The position numbers and the translations under genes are program-made. Below are positions 9,969-17,914 of a stretch of DNA of 64,000 bases, in pieces. Numbering within the stretch: the first letter of the stretch is position 1; each line of letters begins with the position of its first letter. Below the pieces are notes generated by a model. The model saw nothing but the letters and a program-made list of their open reading frames with translations, ran no database searches and had not been told where the DNA came from. The stretch comes from Pseudodesulfovibrio hydrargyri (GTDB lineage: Bacteria > Desulfobacterota > Desulfovibrionia > Desulfovibrionales > Desulfovibrionaceae): positions 1,591,171-1,655,170 of the forward strand of contig NZ_LKAQ01000004.1 in the NCBI RefSeq assembly GCF_001874525.1, written 5' to 3'.

Positions 9969-10080
9969 TTGGGTACTCCTTGGAATGTCGGCCCTGGTTA
10001 CACCGCGTGCGGAATCAAGGCAAGGGGGCGCGCATTCCCCGCCGGGTTGACACCGGCCCGGCCCGGCGTCATGGTGCGTC

Positions 10081-10911
10081 ATGCCCGTCAGAGTCTTCCT
10101 CTACGTCGTCCTGGGACTGACCCTGTTCACCCTGCTGCGCTACGGCATCTTCCTGCTGTCCAACGCCCTGGCCGGGCGGCTCGGGCTCATCCGCGAGGAG
10201 GCCGGCGGCCTGGGGTCGGCCGTGGCGCGCGGCGTGGTCACGGCCATGGCCGCCGACGTGGTCGCCCTGCCGAGCATCATCTTCCTGGCCCTGCCCGAGC
10301 GGCCCGCCGCGCCCACGGGCACGCCCGTACTCATGGTCCACGGCCTGTACCACAACCGCACGGCCTGGCTGGTCTTCGCCCGCAGGCTTCGCCGGTCCGG
10401 GTTCGAGAACCTGCACACCTTCGGCTACAACAGCTTCACCAAGGATTTCGACCACGCCCTGGCCGGGCTGAAGAAACGGCTCGACACGCTCCTGGCCGGC
10501 TCCCCGGACGGCAGGATCATCCTCATCGGCCACAGCCTGGGCGGGCTGCTCTGCCGCTGCGCGGCGGGCGACCCCCGGTTCCGCGACAAGGTGGCCGCCC
10601 TCGTCACCCTGGGCTCGCCCCACGGCGGCAGCGAACTGGCCTGGCTGGGCGGCAACCGCATGGCCCGGGGGCTCATTCCGGGCCGGACCATCCCCGAGGC
10701 CGTGGCCGAAGCCCCGGACCCGGACTGCCCCAAGCTGGCCGTCTACACCATGGCCGACGACTACGTCATCCCCCTGGACCTGCTGCGCACCGGCCGCCCC
10801 GGCTGGGACGAGCGCGTCTGCGCCCCCATGGGCCACGTCTGGATGCTCTACTCCCCGGAGGTGGCCGACATGGTCACCGACTTCCTGCGCCCGCTGCGGT
10901 GCGCGGTGTAG
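10081..10911 (+). CDS. lipase-like alpha/beta hydrolase, membrane-anchored
   Basis: This 276-residue protein has N-terminal hydrophobic segments (about residues 5-30 and 52-71) followed by an alpha/beta hydrolase: oxyanion strand VLMVHGLYHNRTAW (about 83-97), nucleophile elbow GHSLGG with Ser152, acid candidate in YTMADDYVIP and a C-terminal histidine in MGHVWML. The pattern fits triacylglycerol lipase/PGAP1-like esterases. It probably acts at the membrane on lipid esters; the substrate is not known. No strong ribosome site precedes the ATG. Confidence 0.8.
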   Translation: MPVRVFLYVVLGLTLFTLLRYGIFLLSNALAGRLGLIREEAGGLGSAVARGVVTAMAADVVALPSIIFLALPERPAAPTGTPVLMVHGLYHNRTAWLVFARRLRRSGFENLHTFGYNSFTKDFDHALAGLKKRLDTLLAGSPDGRIILIGHSLGGLLCRCAAGDPRFRDKVAALVTLGSPHGGSELAWLGGNRMARGLIPGRTIPEAVAEAPDPDCPKLAVYTMADDYVIPLDLLRTGRPGWDERVCAPMGHVWMLYSPEVADMVTDFLRPLRCAV

Positions 10912-11036
10912 GCTGCGCCTTGGTGGAAAAGCAGCTGGTGTAAGCCGCTGCGCGGCGCTCTTCGGGTGACTTCGCCTCTGGCCTTGCATCCCTATTCTGC
11001 GCCTTTGGCGTGATGTTTTCTCCGCGCGCCGGACAT

Positions 11037-11070
11037 AAAAAAAGGCCTCGTACCGAGGCCCTTTTTATTC
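11037..11070. terminator. bidirectional terminator
   Basis: The hairpin AAAGGCCTCG-TAC-CGAGGCC has A-runs on one side and T-runs on the other (AAAAAAAGGCCTC / GAGGCCCTTTTT), between converging genes. Confidence 0.85.
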
Positions 11071-11086
11071 CGATATGGTTGGAGTT

Positions 11087-12670
11087 CTAGCTGGTGACTT
11101 CCAGGATCTTGGCCTTGAGGTCGTCCGGCTTGAACGGCTTGGTGATGAAGGCGGACACGCCGGTCTTGGAGGCCAGCCCCTGTTGGGAAGCCTCGGACTC
11201 GGTGGTGACCATGATGATCGGCACTTCCTCCAGGCCGGGAGTGGAGCGGATCTTGCCGACCAGCTCCATGCCGTCCATGATCGGCATGTTCATGTCCGTG
11301 ATGATGACCTCAAAGGTCTCGCCCTGCTCAATGAACTCGTAGGCCTCCTCGCCGTTGGCGGCCACGAAGGGCTCGAAGCCGAGGTCCGTGAGGATGGCCC
11401 GGTGCATGGCGCACATGGAGCGCGAGTCGTCCGCGGCCAGGGCCTTGCGCGTGGACACGGTCAGGACCGGCAACCGGTCCAGATCCTGTTCCGCGCGGAT
11501 GCCGCCGATCTCGGCCAGGGCGTCCCGGAATTCCTCCACGATCTCCGGGTCGCGGGACTCGGCCAGGGCGTCCACGAGGATGTCCCCCGCGCCCTGGTTT
11601 TCGTACAGGTGATCGAAAATGGAGATGGCCCGGGAATTGATGACCGCCTTGGCCAGCCGGAAGGACTGTTCGTCCGCCGCCGAGATGAGCTTGGTCAGGG
11701 TCGAGAGCATGCCCGGATTGATGTGCTGCTCCAGCCCGCCGATCACGGCCATGAGGATCAGCTCATCGGTCTCGGACAGTCCGTCCACCAGGCAGATGAT
11801 GCCCTTCATGGTGCCGATGCGGCCCAGGGCCTCGTACACGGCGTAGCGGACGTTGGCGTCGTCGGCCTGGCCCTTGTCGAAGGCGGCCACCAGGCCGTCC
11901 GCGCCGATCTTGTCGCGCAAAAAGCCCAGCACGTTGGCGGCCAGAATCTTGGTGTCCGTGTCCCCGGTCTCGAAGGCCTCCAGCAGCATGGGGATGCTGA
12001 AAGAGCCCACGTTGATCAGCGCGTCGGTGATGATCCGGCGCACCGTGGGGTTCTTGTGGTGCAGGGTCCTGACCAGGAAGGATATGGTGTCCTCGCTGGC
12101 GTTGCGGGCCAGTCCGTCCACGGCCTTCCAGGTGGTGATGTCGCAGACCTCGAAGCGGTCGTCCGCCTCGCTCTCGATGATGATCTTCTTGAATTCCTCG
12201 ATGGACTGGTGGTCGCCGAGCTTGCCCAGGGCCTCGATGCAGGAGGATTGGATGAACGGGTCCTGGTGGTTCAGGAACTGCCGGAACACGGGTATGGCCG
12301 CCTCGTCGCCGATGCGCGCCAGCGAGGTCAGGATCTCCATCAGCCGGTCGAGGTCCTCCTCGGCCAGGGCCAGATCCACCAGTGACTGCACCGCGCCCTT
12401 GAGGCCGTATTCCCCGGCCACGCGGATGCATAAAATGTTGAATCCCTCGTGCGGGTCCTTGAGCCCCTCGATGACCTTGTCCTCGTTGCTCGACAGGACC
12501 GCGTTCAGGGCGTTGACCACCATGTAGTCGATGGAGGTGTCGCCGACAGGGTCCTTGAGCAGGTCGACAAGGCCGGGGAGGGCCTCGGAGTCCTTGCTCC
12601 CGGAAATCTCATTGAGGATCGTGATCTGATCCAGGAATTCCTTATCTCTGAAGTTCTCTAATGGTGACAT
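11087..12670 (-). CDS. HEAT-repeat protein with C-terminal response-regulator receiver domain
   Basis: This 527-residue protein combines an N-terminal array of HEAT-type helical repeats (about residues 1-390, with units such as SSCIEALGKLGDH and VRYAVYEALGRIG) with a C-terminal receiver domain (about 405-527). The receiver has the acidic pair in LAADDSR, the phospho-acceptor Asp in VIITDMNMPIMDG, the switch Thr in IIMVTTE and the Lys in ITKPF. It is predicted to be cytoplasmic, with phosphorylation controlling protein-protein contacts of the HEAT scaffold. The cheX gene is immediately upstream (34 bases), so dephosphorylation by CheX is plausible. Confidence 0.88.
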   Translation of the reverse strand: MSPLENFRDKEFLDQITILNEISGSKDSEALPGLVDLLKDPVGDTSIDYMVVNALNAVLSSNEDKVIEGLKDPHEGFNILCIRVAGEYGLKGAVQSLVDLALAEEDLDRLMEILTSLARIGDEAAIPVFRQFLNHQDPFIQSSCIEALGKLGDHQSIEEFKKIIIESEADDRFEVCDITTWKAVDGLARNASEDTISFLVRTLHHKNPTVRRIITDALINVGSFSIPMLLEAFETGDTDTKILAANVLGFLRDKIGADGLVAAFDKGQADDANVRYAVYEALGRIGTMKGIICLVDGLSETDELILMAVIGGLEQHINPGMLSTLTKLISAADEQSFRLAKAVINSRAISIFDHLYENQGAGDILVDALAESRDPEIVEEFRDALAEIGGIRAEQDLDRLPVLTVSTRKALAADDSRSMCAMHRAILTDLGFEPFVAANGEEAYEFIEQGETFEVIITDMNMPIMDGMELVGKIRSTPGLEEVPIIMVTTESEASQQGLASKTGVSAFITKPFKPDDLKAKILEVTS

Positions 12671-12704
12671 GGCGTCTCCGCGTGTTGTTGGGGAAGGCCG
12701 GGGC

Positions 12705-13163
12705 CTACTCGAAGCAGAACTCGATGGTGAAATCCCCGTCCTTGGTCTTGAAGGGGATGGCCATGATCGGGGCCTTAGCCATGTGCGAGATGGTGTGGTT
12801 GTCTCCCATGACCACGGTGGGCGTGGAGCCCTGGAAGACCAGCCCGCGCTCGGCCAGACCGGCGCGCGCCTGGCCGGATATCATGTTCGTCAACTCGCCC
12901 ACGGCGTCCTTGACGTCCTGCATGATGTCCTCGATCTCGTCGCCGAGCATGTTCTTGACGATGGCCACGGCACATCCCTTGGAGAACGAAAGCGAAACGC
13001 TGCCGTTCTTCTCGCCGGTGATGCCGACCATGCCGGATACGTCGCCGGCCGCGACATTGTTTCGCTTCACGTAGGGCTTGCCCACTTCGGGTTTGATAAA
13101 CGCCATGGTGGATAAGACATCTATGGCGGCTTTGATGAAGGGCTTGGCCAGTTCGACGTCCAT
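12705..13163 (-). CDS. cheX: CheX-like chemotaxis phosphatase
   Basis: This 152-residue protein resembles CheX, which dephosphorylates CheY-type receivers. The family signature appears as the acidic helix EIEDIMQDVKDAVGELTNMI (Glu and Asn positions match the E-x2-N catalytic pattern) and a second helix region GLVFQGSTPTVVMGDNH. The start at 13163 has AAGGAG six to seven bases upstream. It is the first gene of a pair with the HEAT/receiver protein, its likely partner. The partner assignment is inference from gene order. Confidence 0.82.
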   Translation of the reverse strand: MDVELAKPFIKAAIDVLSTMAFIKPEVGKPYVKRNNVAAGDVSGMVGITGEKNGSVSLSFSKGCAVAIVKNMLGDEIEDIMQDVKDAVGELTNMISGQARAGLAERGLVFQGSTPTVVMGDNHTISHMAKAPIMAIPFKTKDGDFTIEFCFE

Positions 13164-13465
13164 GCTCTCTCTCCTTAAAAAATGAGGGTCTCTGTATCTG
13201 TTTTCAAGTTCGCTCCAATTATTCGCAATAAAAGGAGAAGACCTGTGTGTATCCGATTGGGGCCCGCACGGCGGCAAATCCCCGCATTGCAAGTACGTAC
13301 CCGAGGAAGAGTTAAGGGGTCAAGGTGTGTATAATATTAATAATACCTCTCCCGGAATTTTCTTGACCCGGCCCGGCGGCACCATCGGAATCCGCCGGCC
13401 CGGACGGTGGCCGATTTTCCCCGCCATACCTCGGCCCGGCGGGCCTTGCCGACCGTCGGCCGCCC

Positions 13466-13492
13466 TTGACACGGCCAACGTCCATTCATACT
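13466..13492 (+). promoter_or_regulatory. putative sigma-70 promoter of the MBL gene
   Basis: TTGACA at 13466-13471 and CATACT at 13487-13492 lie 15 bases apart and about 30 bases before the start codon. The short spacing makes this tentative. The rest of the 359-base gap from cheX (13164-13522) holds an AT-rich patch near 13328-13350 and no gene that I can see. Confidence 0.4.
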
Positions 13493-13522
13493 TAGAGACA
13501 AACACAACAGGAAGCGTGAATC

Positions 13523-14272
13523 ATGAGTTCGTACAAAGTTCACCCGATCGTCATGGGAACCAAGGTCTTCGACAAGGGCATGATGACCTATCAGCACGAT
13601 TACGGCACCCCGTACACCATCCCCATCTACACCTGGTACATCGAGGGCGGCGACAAGAACATCCTGGTGGACACCGGCGAGATGCAGCCCATCGTTTCCG
13701 AGGACCGCGAAAAGGCCATCGGCGGCAGGATATATACCTTCGAGGAAGGGCTGGCCAAGTACGGCCTCAAGCCGGAGGACATAGACATCATCATCCATAC
13801 CCACCTGCACAACGACCACTGCGAGAACGACTACAAGTGTCCCAACGCGACCATCTACGTGCACGAGAAGGAGATGGAGTCGGTCTACAACCCGCATCCC
13901 CTCGACTTCCGCTACCTGGAGGACTACGTGGACGACGCGAAGGAGAACGGCCAGATCGTGACCGTGAACAAGGACACCGAGGTCCTGCCCGGCATCACCA
14001 TGATCCACACCCCGGCCCACACCCCGGGCGGCATGTCCGTGAAGATCGAGACCGACAAGGGTTCGGTGCTCATCTGCGGCTTCTGCACCATCCTCGAAAA
14101 TCTGGATCCGCCCAAGGAGGTCCGGGCCATGGAGATGGAGGTCATCCCCCCGGGCACCAACACCGGCCCCTACGAAGCCTACGACATCCTGCTCAAGGCC
14201 CGCGACATGGCCGACTACGTCCTGCCGCTGCACGAGCCCAAATGGGCGTCCATGGAGACCATACCCGAATAG
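13523..14272 (+). CDS. N-acyl homoserine lactonase-like metallo-beta-lactamase fold hydrolase
   Basis: This 249-residue protein carries the metal motif HTHLHNDHC (His94-x-His96-x-Asp98-His99) and a second histidine in HTPAHTPGG (about 163), the arrangement of AiiA/AttM-like lactonases in the MBL superfamily. The third conserved His lies near the C-terminus (PLHEPKW). It is cytoplasmic by lack of a signal. Lactonase activity is a family-level guess; many homologues are uncharacterised. The ATG has AGGAAG eight bases upstream. Confidence 0.8.
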   Translation: MSSYKVHPIVMGTKVFDKGMMTYQHDYGTPYTIPIYTWYIEGGDKNILVDTGEMQPIVSEDREKAIGGRIYTFEEGLAKYGLKPEDIDIIIHTHLHNDHCENDYKCPNATIYVHEKEMESVYNPHPLDFRYLEDYVDDAKENGQIVTVNKDTEVLPGITMIHTPAHTPGGMSVKIETDKGSVLICGFCTILENLDPPKEVRAMEMEVIPPGTNTGPYEAYDILLKARDMADYVLPLHEPKWASMETIPE

Positions 14273-14349
14273 CCAGGGCGGGGGCCGCCCTGGCGGAAGC
14301 CCCCCGTTTTCCTTGCCATAGCCTCGCATCCGGGCGTACCGTCCCGTCC

Positions 14350-15258
14350 ATGTCACCGGTCATCCTCGCCATCCTGCCCATCTTCGGGCTCATCCTCATC
14401 GGCTTCATCCTGTACCGCCTCGACTTCCCGGGCGTGGGGTTCTGGCCGGTGTCCGAGCGGCTGACCTACTACGTGCTCTTCCCGGCCATGCTCGTCAGCG
14501 GCCTGTCCGGGCGGCAGTTCGACGCCACGTCCATGGGGCTCTCCCTGACCCTGGTCGGCGCGGTCTGCCTGCTGGGCGCGTTCCTGGTCTTCACCCGGAC
14601 CACGTTCCGGCTGGACGGCCCGGTCTTTACCTCGGTCTTCCAGGGCGCCATCCGGCCCAACACCTACGTGGGGCTGTCCGCCGCGGCCGGGCTGCTCGGC
14701 CCGGACTGGATGACCCTGTCCGCCGTGGCCCTGCTGACCCTCATCCCCCTGGTCAACGTGCTCTGCGTCCTGGTCCTGTCGCGCCACGGCAGGCACGGCG
14801 GCGGGCTGGGCCGGGTCGGGCTCCAACTGGTCAAGAACCCGCTTATCCTGGCCTGCGTGGCCGGCATGGCCCTCAGCGTGCTCGATGTTCCCCTGCCCGG
14901 CGTGCTCCTCGACCTGCTGACCATCCTCGGCAAGGCCGCCCTGCCGCTCGGCCTGCTCGCCGTGGGCGCGGGATTGCGCTTCCACGGCATCGGCGCGTCC
15001 ACCCTGCCCGTGGCCCTGGCCTCCCTGGCCCACCTCGTGGCCCTGCCCCTGGCCGCCTACGGCTGCGCCCGCCTGCTCGGCGTGAGCGGCCCGGCCGTGA
15101 CCACCGCGCTCATCTACACCGCCATCCCGGTCTCGGTCTCCGCCTTTATCCTCGCTCGCCAGATGGGCGGCGACCACGAAGTCATGGCCCTGATCATCAC
15201 CGCCCAGACCGTCCTCTCCGCCCTGACCATGCCCCTCGTCCTCGCCCTGCTGGGCTAG
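14350..15258 (+). CDS. AEC family transporter
   Basis: This 302-residue membrane protein has about ten hydrophobic segments in the auxin efflux carrier layout, including the paired N- and C-terminal halves and the conserved motif FQGAIRPNTYVGLSAA near residue 97 (the family's F-x-x-x-x-x-R-x-N-x-x motif). Bacterial members move organic acids such as malate or malonate. The start at 14350 begins the first helix. It follows the MBL gene by 77 bases. The substrate is unknown. Confidence 0.85.
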   Translation: MSPVILAILPIFGLILIGFILYRLDFPGVGFWPVSERLTYYVLFPAMLVSGLSGRQFDATSMGLSLTLVGAVCLLGAFLVFTRTTFRLDGPVFTSVFQGAIRPNTYVGLSAAAGLLGPDWMTLSAVALLTLIPLVNVLCVLVLSRHGRHGGGLGRVGLQLVKNPLILACVAGMALSVLDVPLPGVLLDLLTILGKAALPLGLLAVGAGLRFHGIGASTLPVALASLAHLVALPLAAYGCARLLGVSGPAVTTALIYTAIPVSVSAFILARQMGGDHEVMALIITAQTVLSALTMPLVLALLG

Positions 15259-15262
15259 GAAG

Positions 15263-15394
15263 ATGCCTCCGGCGGCCAGGGGGGAAGGGGGAGAGAGGGC
15301 ACCCTTTGGAAAAGGGCTTCCCTCTCTCCCCTTCCCCCCTGGACCCCCCAACCCCCTCTCACCCTCCTAAACTTTTTCTATCCGCTTCGCGGGG
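15263..15394 (+). repeat. dispersed intergenic repeat, full copy (copy B)
   Basis: It begins ATGCCTCCGGCGGCC, contains GC-rich complementary arms (GGGGGAAGGGGGAGAGAGGG and its partner CCTCTCTCCCCTTCCCCCC), CACCCTTTGGAAAAGGGC at the turn, then GGACCCCC and the end CTAAACTTTTTCTATCCGC followed by TTCGCGG. It could also act as a hairpin terminator for the AEC gene. Confidence 0.75.
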
Positions 15395-15456
15395 CGGTCC
15401 GCACCGTTTTGATTTTGCTCAGCATTGCTCGAAGTCCCTCGCCGATCTCCCTCTCC

Positions 15457-15493
15457 TGGAGTGACTCGGGTGCGCAGCACCCGACAGCGGCTC
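15457..15493 (+). repeat. 37-bp hairpin repeat, copy 1
   Basis: A stem CGGGTGC-GCA-GCACCCG is embedded in TGGAGTGACT...ACAGCGGCTC. A second copy at 30754-30790 differs at three positions, two of which are the paired G/C to A/T change in the stem. Confidence 0.65.
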
Positions 15494-15588
15494 CCTACCG
15501 CCAATTCGTCCTCGGAAGCCGCTTGCCTTAAAGATGGAATTGAGTAAGTATGCCGCTGATTTCCTGTTCACGGTTAAAGGAGTGTGTA

Positions 15589-16074
15589 ATGGCTAAAGAT
15601 TTTAGGGAATATCTTGTCGAGGCCTACCGGACCGAGGAGTTCGGCCGCGTGTTCAAGGAACTGGCCGTGGGGTTCAAGCTGTTTGTCTCGTTCCAGGCCA
15701 GCGAGGTGCACAGCTGCACCCCGGAGGAGACCCTGGACGATGTCAGCCAGTACACTCACTGGGAGGTCTCCCTGCGGTCCACCACGCCGCCCATCGACAC
15801 GCCCGGCATCGGGCCGTGGATGTACCTGCGCGAAAAGGAATGGGCCGAGCCCTTTGACCGTCCCGAGTTTCAGCTGGCCATGCTCGGCGAGTTCATCCCC
15901 ACCGAACACTGCCAGCAAATTCTCGAGGACTGCATCGCCTTCGCCATGGAAAAGGGTCACATCGAGTCCGAAGCCGAGATCGGCACCGTGGAGCCCGACG
16001 AGCTGGTCAAGAAGACAATGGGCTGCGGCGGGTGCGCCGGAAAGAAGAAGCCCGCCGGAAAGCCCGCCGAATAG
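15589..16074 (+). CDS. unrecognised small protein with C-terminal CGGC motif
   Basis: This 161-residue soluble protein was not assigned. Its C-terminus reads MGCGGCAGKKKPAGKPAE, a paired-cysteine motif followed by a lysine/proline tail, which could bind a metal or form a disulfide. The ATG at 15589 is preceded by AAAGGAG seven bases away, so the upstream in-frame ATG at 15550 was not used. It stands alone between a repeat-rich gap and a terminator. Confidence 0.75.
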   Translation: MAKDFREYLVEAYRTEEFGRVFKELAVGFKLFVSFQASEVHSCTPEETLDDVSQYTHWEVSLRSTTPPIDTPGIGPWMYLREKEWAEPFDRPEFQLAMLGEFIPTEHCQQILEDCIAFAMEKGHIESEAEIGTVEPDELVKKTMGCGGCAGKKKPAGKPAE

Positions 16075-16094
16075 GCCGCTTGCATTCAGCACGC

Positions 16095-16127
16095 AAAAGG
16101 CCCGCCTGTTGTCAGGCGGGCCTTTTT
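16095..16127 (+). terminator. terminator of the CGGC-protein gene
   Basis: The hairpin AAAGGCCCGCCTG-TTGT-CAGGCGGGCC is followed by TTTTTT. Confidence 0.88.
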
Positions 16128-16153
16128 TCATGGTCGGGGGAGGTCGGCGCGGG

Positions 16154-16534
16154 CTAGCCGTCCACGGCCAGGACCGCCTCGACCTCGATCCTGAGGCCGT
16201 CGGCGAACAGCCCGGCCACCCGGACCAGGGAGCTGGCGGGCAGGTTGTCGCCGTAGACGTCGAACAGGGCCGCGCGAAGCGGGTCCACCCGATCCATCTC
16301 CGTGACGAAGGCCGTGACCTTGAGCAGGTTCTCCAGGCCGGTGCCGTGGGCCGAGGCGATCAGTCCGATCCGCCGGAATATCTCGCGGGCCTGTTCCTCG
16401 ATGGGCCCGTCCTGGGCGTCGCCGCCGTGGGCCGTGAGCCCGGACAGGTACAGGGTATCGCCGTGGCGCACGGCGTGGACGTAAGGGCCCAGCGGAGCGG
16501 GCAGTTCCGGGACGTTGGTCCGCTGTATGGTCAT
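16154..16534 (-). CDS. RidA family reactive intermediate deaminase
   Basis: This 126-residue protein matches the RidA/YjgF/RutC family: LGPYVHAVRHGDTLYLSG near the N-terminus, ENLLKVTAFVTEMDRV in the middle and LPASSLVRVAGLFADGLRIE with the family Arg and C-terminal Glu. RidA deaminates reactive enamines/imines. It is the last gene of a MarR-controlled operon and its start overlaps the previous stop by four bases (ATGA), so translation is coupled. Pairing with an isochorismatase-like hydrolase recalls RutB/RutC-type degradation pathways. Confidence 0.88.
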   Translation of the reverse strand: MTIQRTNVPELPAPLGPYVHAVRHGDTLYLSGLTAHGGDAQDGPIEEQAREIFRRIGLIASAHGTGLENLLKVTAFVTEMDRVDPLRAALFDVYGDNLPASSLVRVAGLFADGLRIEVEAVLAVDG

Positions 16535-16740
16535 TGGTTGCCTCCTTTGGGGCGTGTCCCGCGGGTATTCAGGAACGGTATGATGACGTAGACCATGAGC
16601 GGGACGAGAATCCCGCTGACGGCCATGGTCTGCATGATCAGCGGCAGCTCCCGGGCCAGCCCGCGCAGGCAGGCGGTCAGCAGGGTGACCAGGGGCCAGA
16701 CGCACAGCCAGACCTTGAGCGCGAATAGGGGGCTAGGCAC
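16531..16740 (-). CDS. small membrane protein with two helices
   Basis: This 69-residue protein has two predicted membrane helices (about residues 8-25 and 34-57). The second, VPLMVYVIIP, resembles the C-terminal membrane part of some antibiotic-biosynthesis-monooxygenase proteins, but that is a weak recollection. It starts with GTG and overlaps marR by eight bases and ridA by four, so it is surely translated as part of this operon. Its function is unknown. Confidence 0.75.
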   Translation of the reverse strand: MPSPLFALKVWLCVWPLVTLLTACLRGLARELPLIMQTMAVSGILVPLMVYVIIPFLNTRGTRPKGGNQ

Positions 16741-17185
16741 GGTCCGCCTCCAGCTGTTCCATGGCCGCCTGGATGGTCTCGTAGTAGCCGGGCAGGATGG
16801 CAGCCAGCTTGGCGCGGGCCTTATCGGTCAGCCGGACCAGCTTGACGCGCCGGTCCTTGTCGTGGACCGCGATGTCGATGTACCCGTCCTCGATCAGCCC
16901 CTTGAGGGTGCGGGTCATGACCGGCTTGGACACGTCGAGGTTGGCGGCCAGCTCGGTGACGGTCATCTCGTCCCGATCCGGCTGGCGGTCGATGACCACC
17001 AGGATCAGGTAGCGCAGCTGCGACAACCCCTGGCCGGTGAAGTACTCGTCGAGGCGGCGGATGAGCAGGCTGCCTTTCTTCATCAGGTGCAGAGCCTCTT
17101 CGATGACCTCGGGCCGCATGCCGGGGAACCGTTTGTGGTAGCGTTCCAGGGTCTCCCTGGTGGGCAGTTCCTTGAGGAAAAACAC
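16733..17185 (-). CDS. MarR family transcriptional regulator
   Basis: This 150-residue protein has the MarR winged helix: TVTELAANLDVSKPVMTRTLKGL (recognition helix; given here in pieces TVTELAANLDVSK and PVMTRTLKGL) followed by the wing HDKDRRVKLVRLT. The GTG start at 17185 has GGAGG seven bases upstream, within the end of the hydrolase gene. It is the second gene of its operon, and a perfect palindrome at 17849-17862 near the operon promoter is the likely binding site, giving autorepression. The ligand is unknown. Confidence 0.87.
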   Translation of the reverse strand: MFFLKELPTRETLERYHKRFPGMRPEVIEEALHLMKKGSLLIRRLDEYFTGQGLSQLRYLILVVIDRQPDRDEMTVTELAANLDVSKPVMTRTLKGLIEDGYIDIAVHDKDRRVKLVRLTDKARAKLAAILPGYYETIQAAMEQLEADRA

Positions 17186-17187
17186 GG

Positions 17188-17811
17188 TCAGCCCTCCATG
17201 AACGCGGTCAGTTCGGCGGTGTCGGTCTCCGCGCCGAAGTGGTGGACCACGTGTTTGCGCACGTGCTCGTGCTGGGCGCGCTCGAAGGCCGCGCAGGCGT
17301 CCTCCACCAGGTAGGCGTTGTAGCCCATGTCGTGGGCCTCGCGCAGGGAGGATTCCACGCAGACGTGGGTGGCGAAGCCCATGAGGAAGAGGGTGTCGAT
17401 CCTCCGGTTGCGCAAAAACGGGTCCAGGGTGGAATTCTTGAGCACGCTGGCCCCGGACCGGCCGGCGACCACGAATTCGCCGTCCAGCGGGGCGAAGGGC
17501 GCGGCCCGCCCGGCCCCCTTGTCCTGCCAGGTCCCGGCCCGGGGGATGGCCTGGCGCAATCCCAGGACGTCGTGGCCGCCGTTGAAGAGCAGGTAGCCGG
17601 GGTCCGCGCTCAGGTCGAGGCCCGCGTGGACCACGGTCCAGCCGTTGGCTCTGGCGGATGCGATGATCCGCGCCCCGTTTTCGACCGCCGCCCGGAACGG
17701 TTCGCGGTCCTTGATGAGCCGCTGTTGCAGGATGCCGTCGTCGGCCAACCACTCCTGCTGGAATTCGATGAATACGAGCGCCGAGCGCTCCTTGGTTATG
17801 TCGCGGAGCAT
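17188..17811 (-). CDS. isochorismatase-like cysteine hydrolase
   Basis: This 207-residue protein belongs to the isochorismatase-like hydrolases: SALVFIEFQQEWL at the N-terminus (Glu replaces the more usual catalytic Asp, as in some family members), a central Lys in TWQDKGAG and the nucleophile Cys in GFATHVCVESSLREA. Substrates in the family range from isochorismate to nicotinamide and ureidoacrylate. I chose the ATG at 17811 because GGAGG lies five bases upstream; three upstream in-frame ATGs lie in or near the operator. It leads the marR operon. Confidence 0.85.
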   Translation of the reverse strand: MLRDITKERSALVFIEFQQEWLADDGILQQRLIKDREPFRAAVENGARIIASARANGWTVVHAGLDLSADPGYLLFNGGHDVLGLRQAIPRAGTWQDKGAGRAAPFAPLDGEFVVAGRSGASVLKNSTLDPFLRNRRIDTLFLMGFATHVCVESSLREAHDMGYNAYLVEDACAAFERAQHEHVRKHVVHHFGAETDTAELTAFMEG

Positions 17812-17848
17812 GGTTTCCTCCATGGTTTCATTTGTGCGTGGGAACATG

Positions 17849-17887
17849 GTTATCATGATAACTAATGAGCCGCGCGCGATTTGTCAA
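17849..17887 (-). promoter_or_regulatory. MarR operator and promoter of the hydrolase operon
   Basis: The 14-bp perfect palindrome GTTATCATGATAAC (17849-17862) lies 38 bases before the hydrolase start. A minus-strand TTGACA (17882-17887) sits just upstream, so the palindrome covers the -10/start-point region. This fits repression by the operon's own MarR protein. Confidence 0.7.
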
Positions 17888-17914
17888 GGGGAGGATGAGC
17901 GGGGAAGGGCGGGG

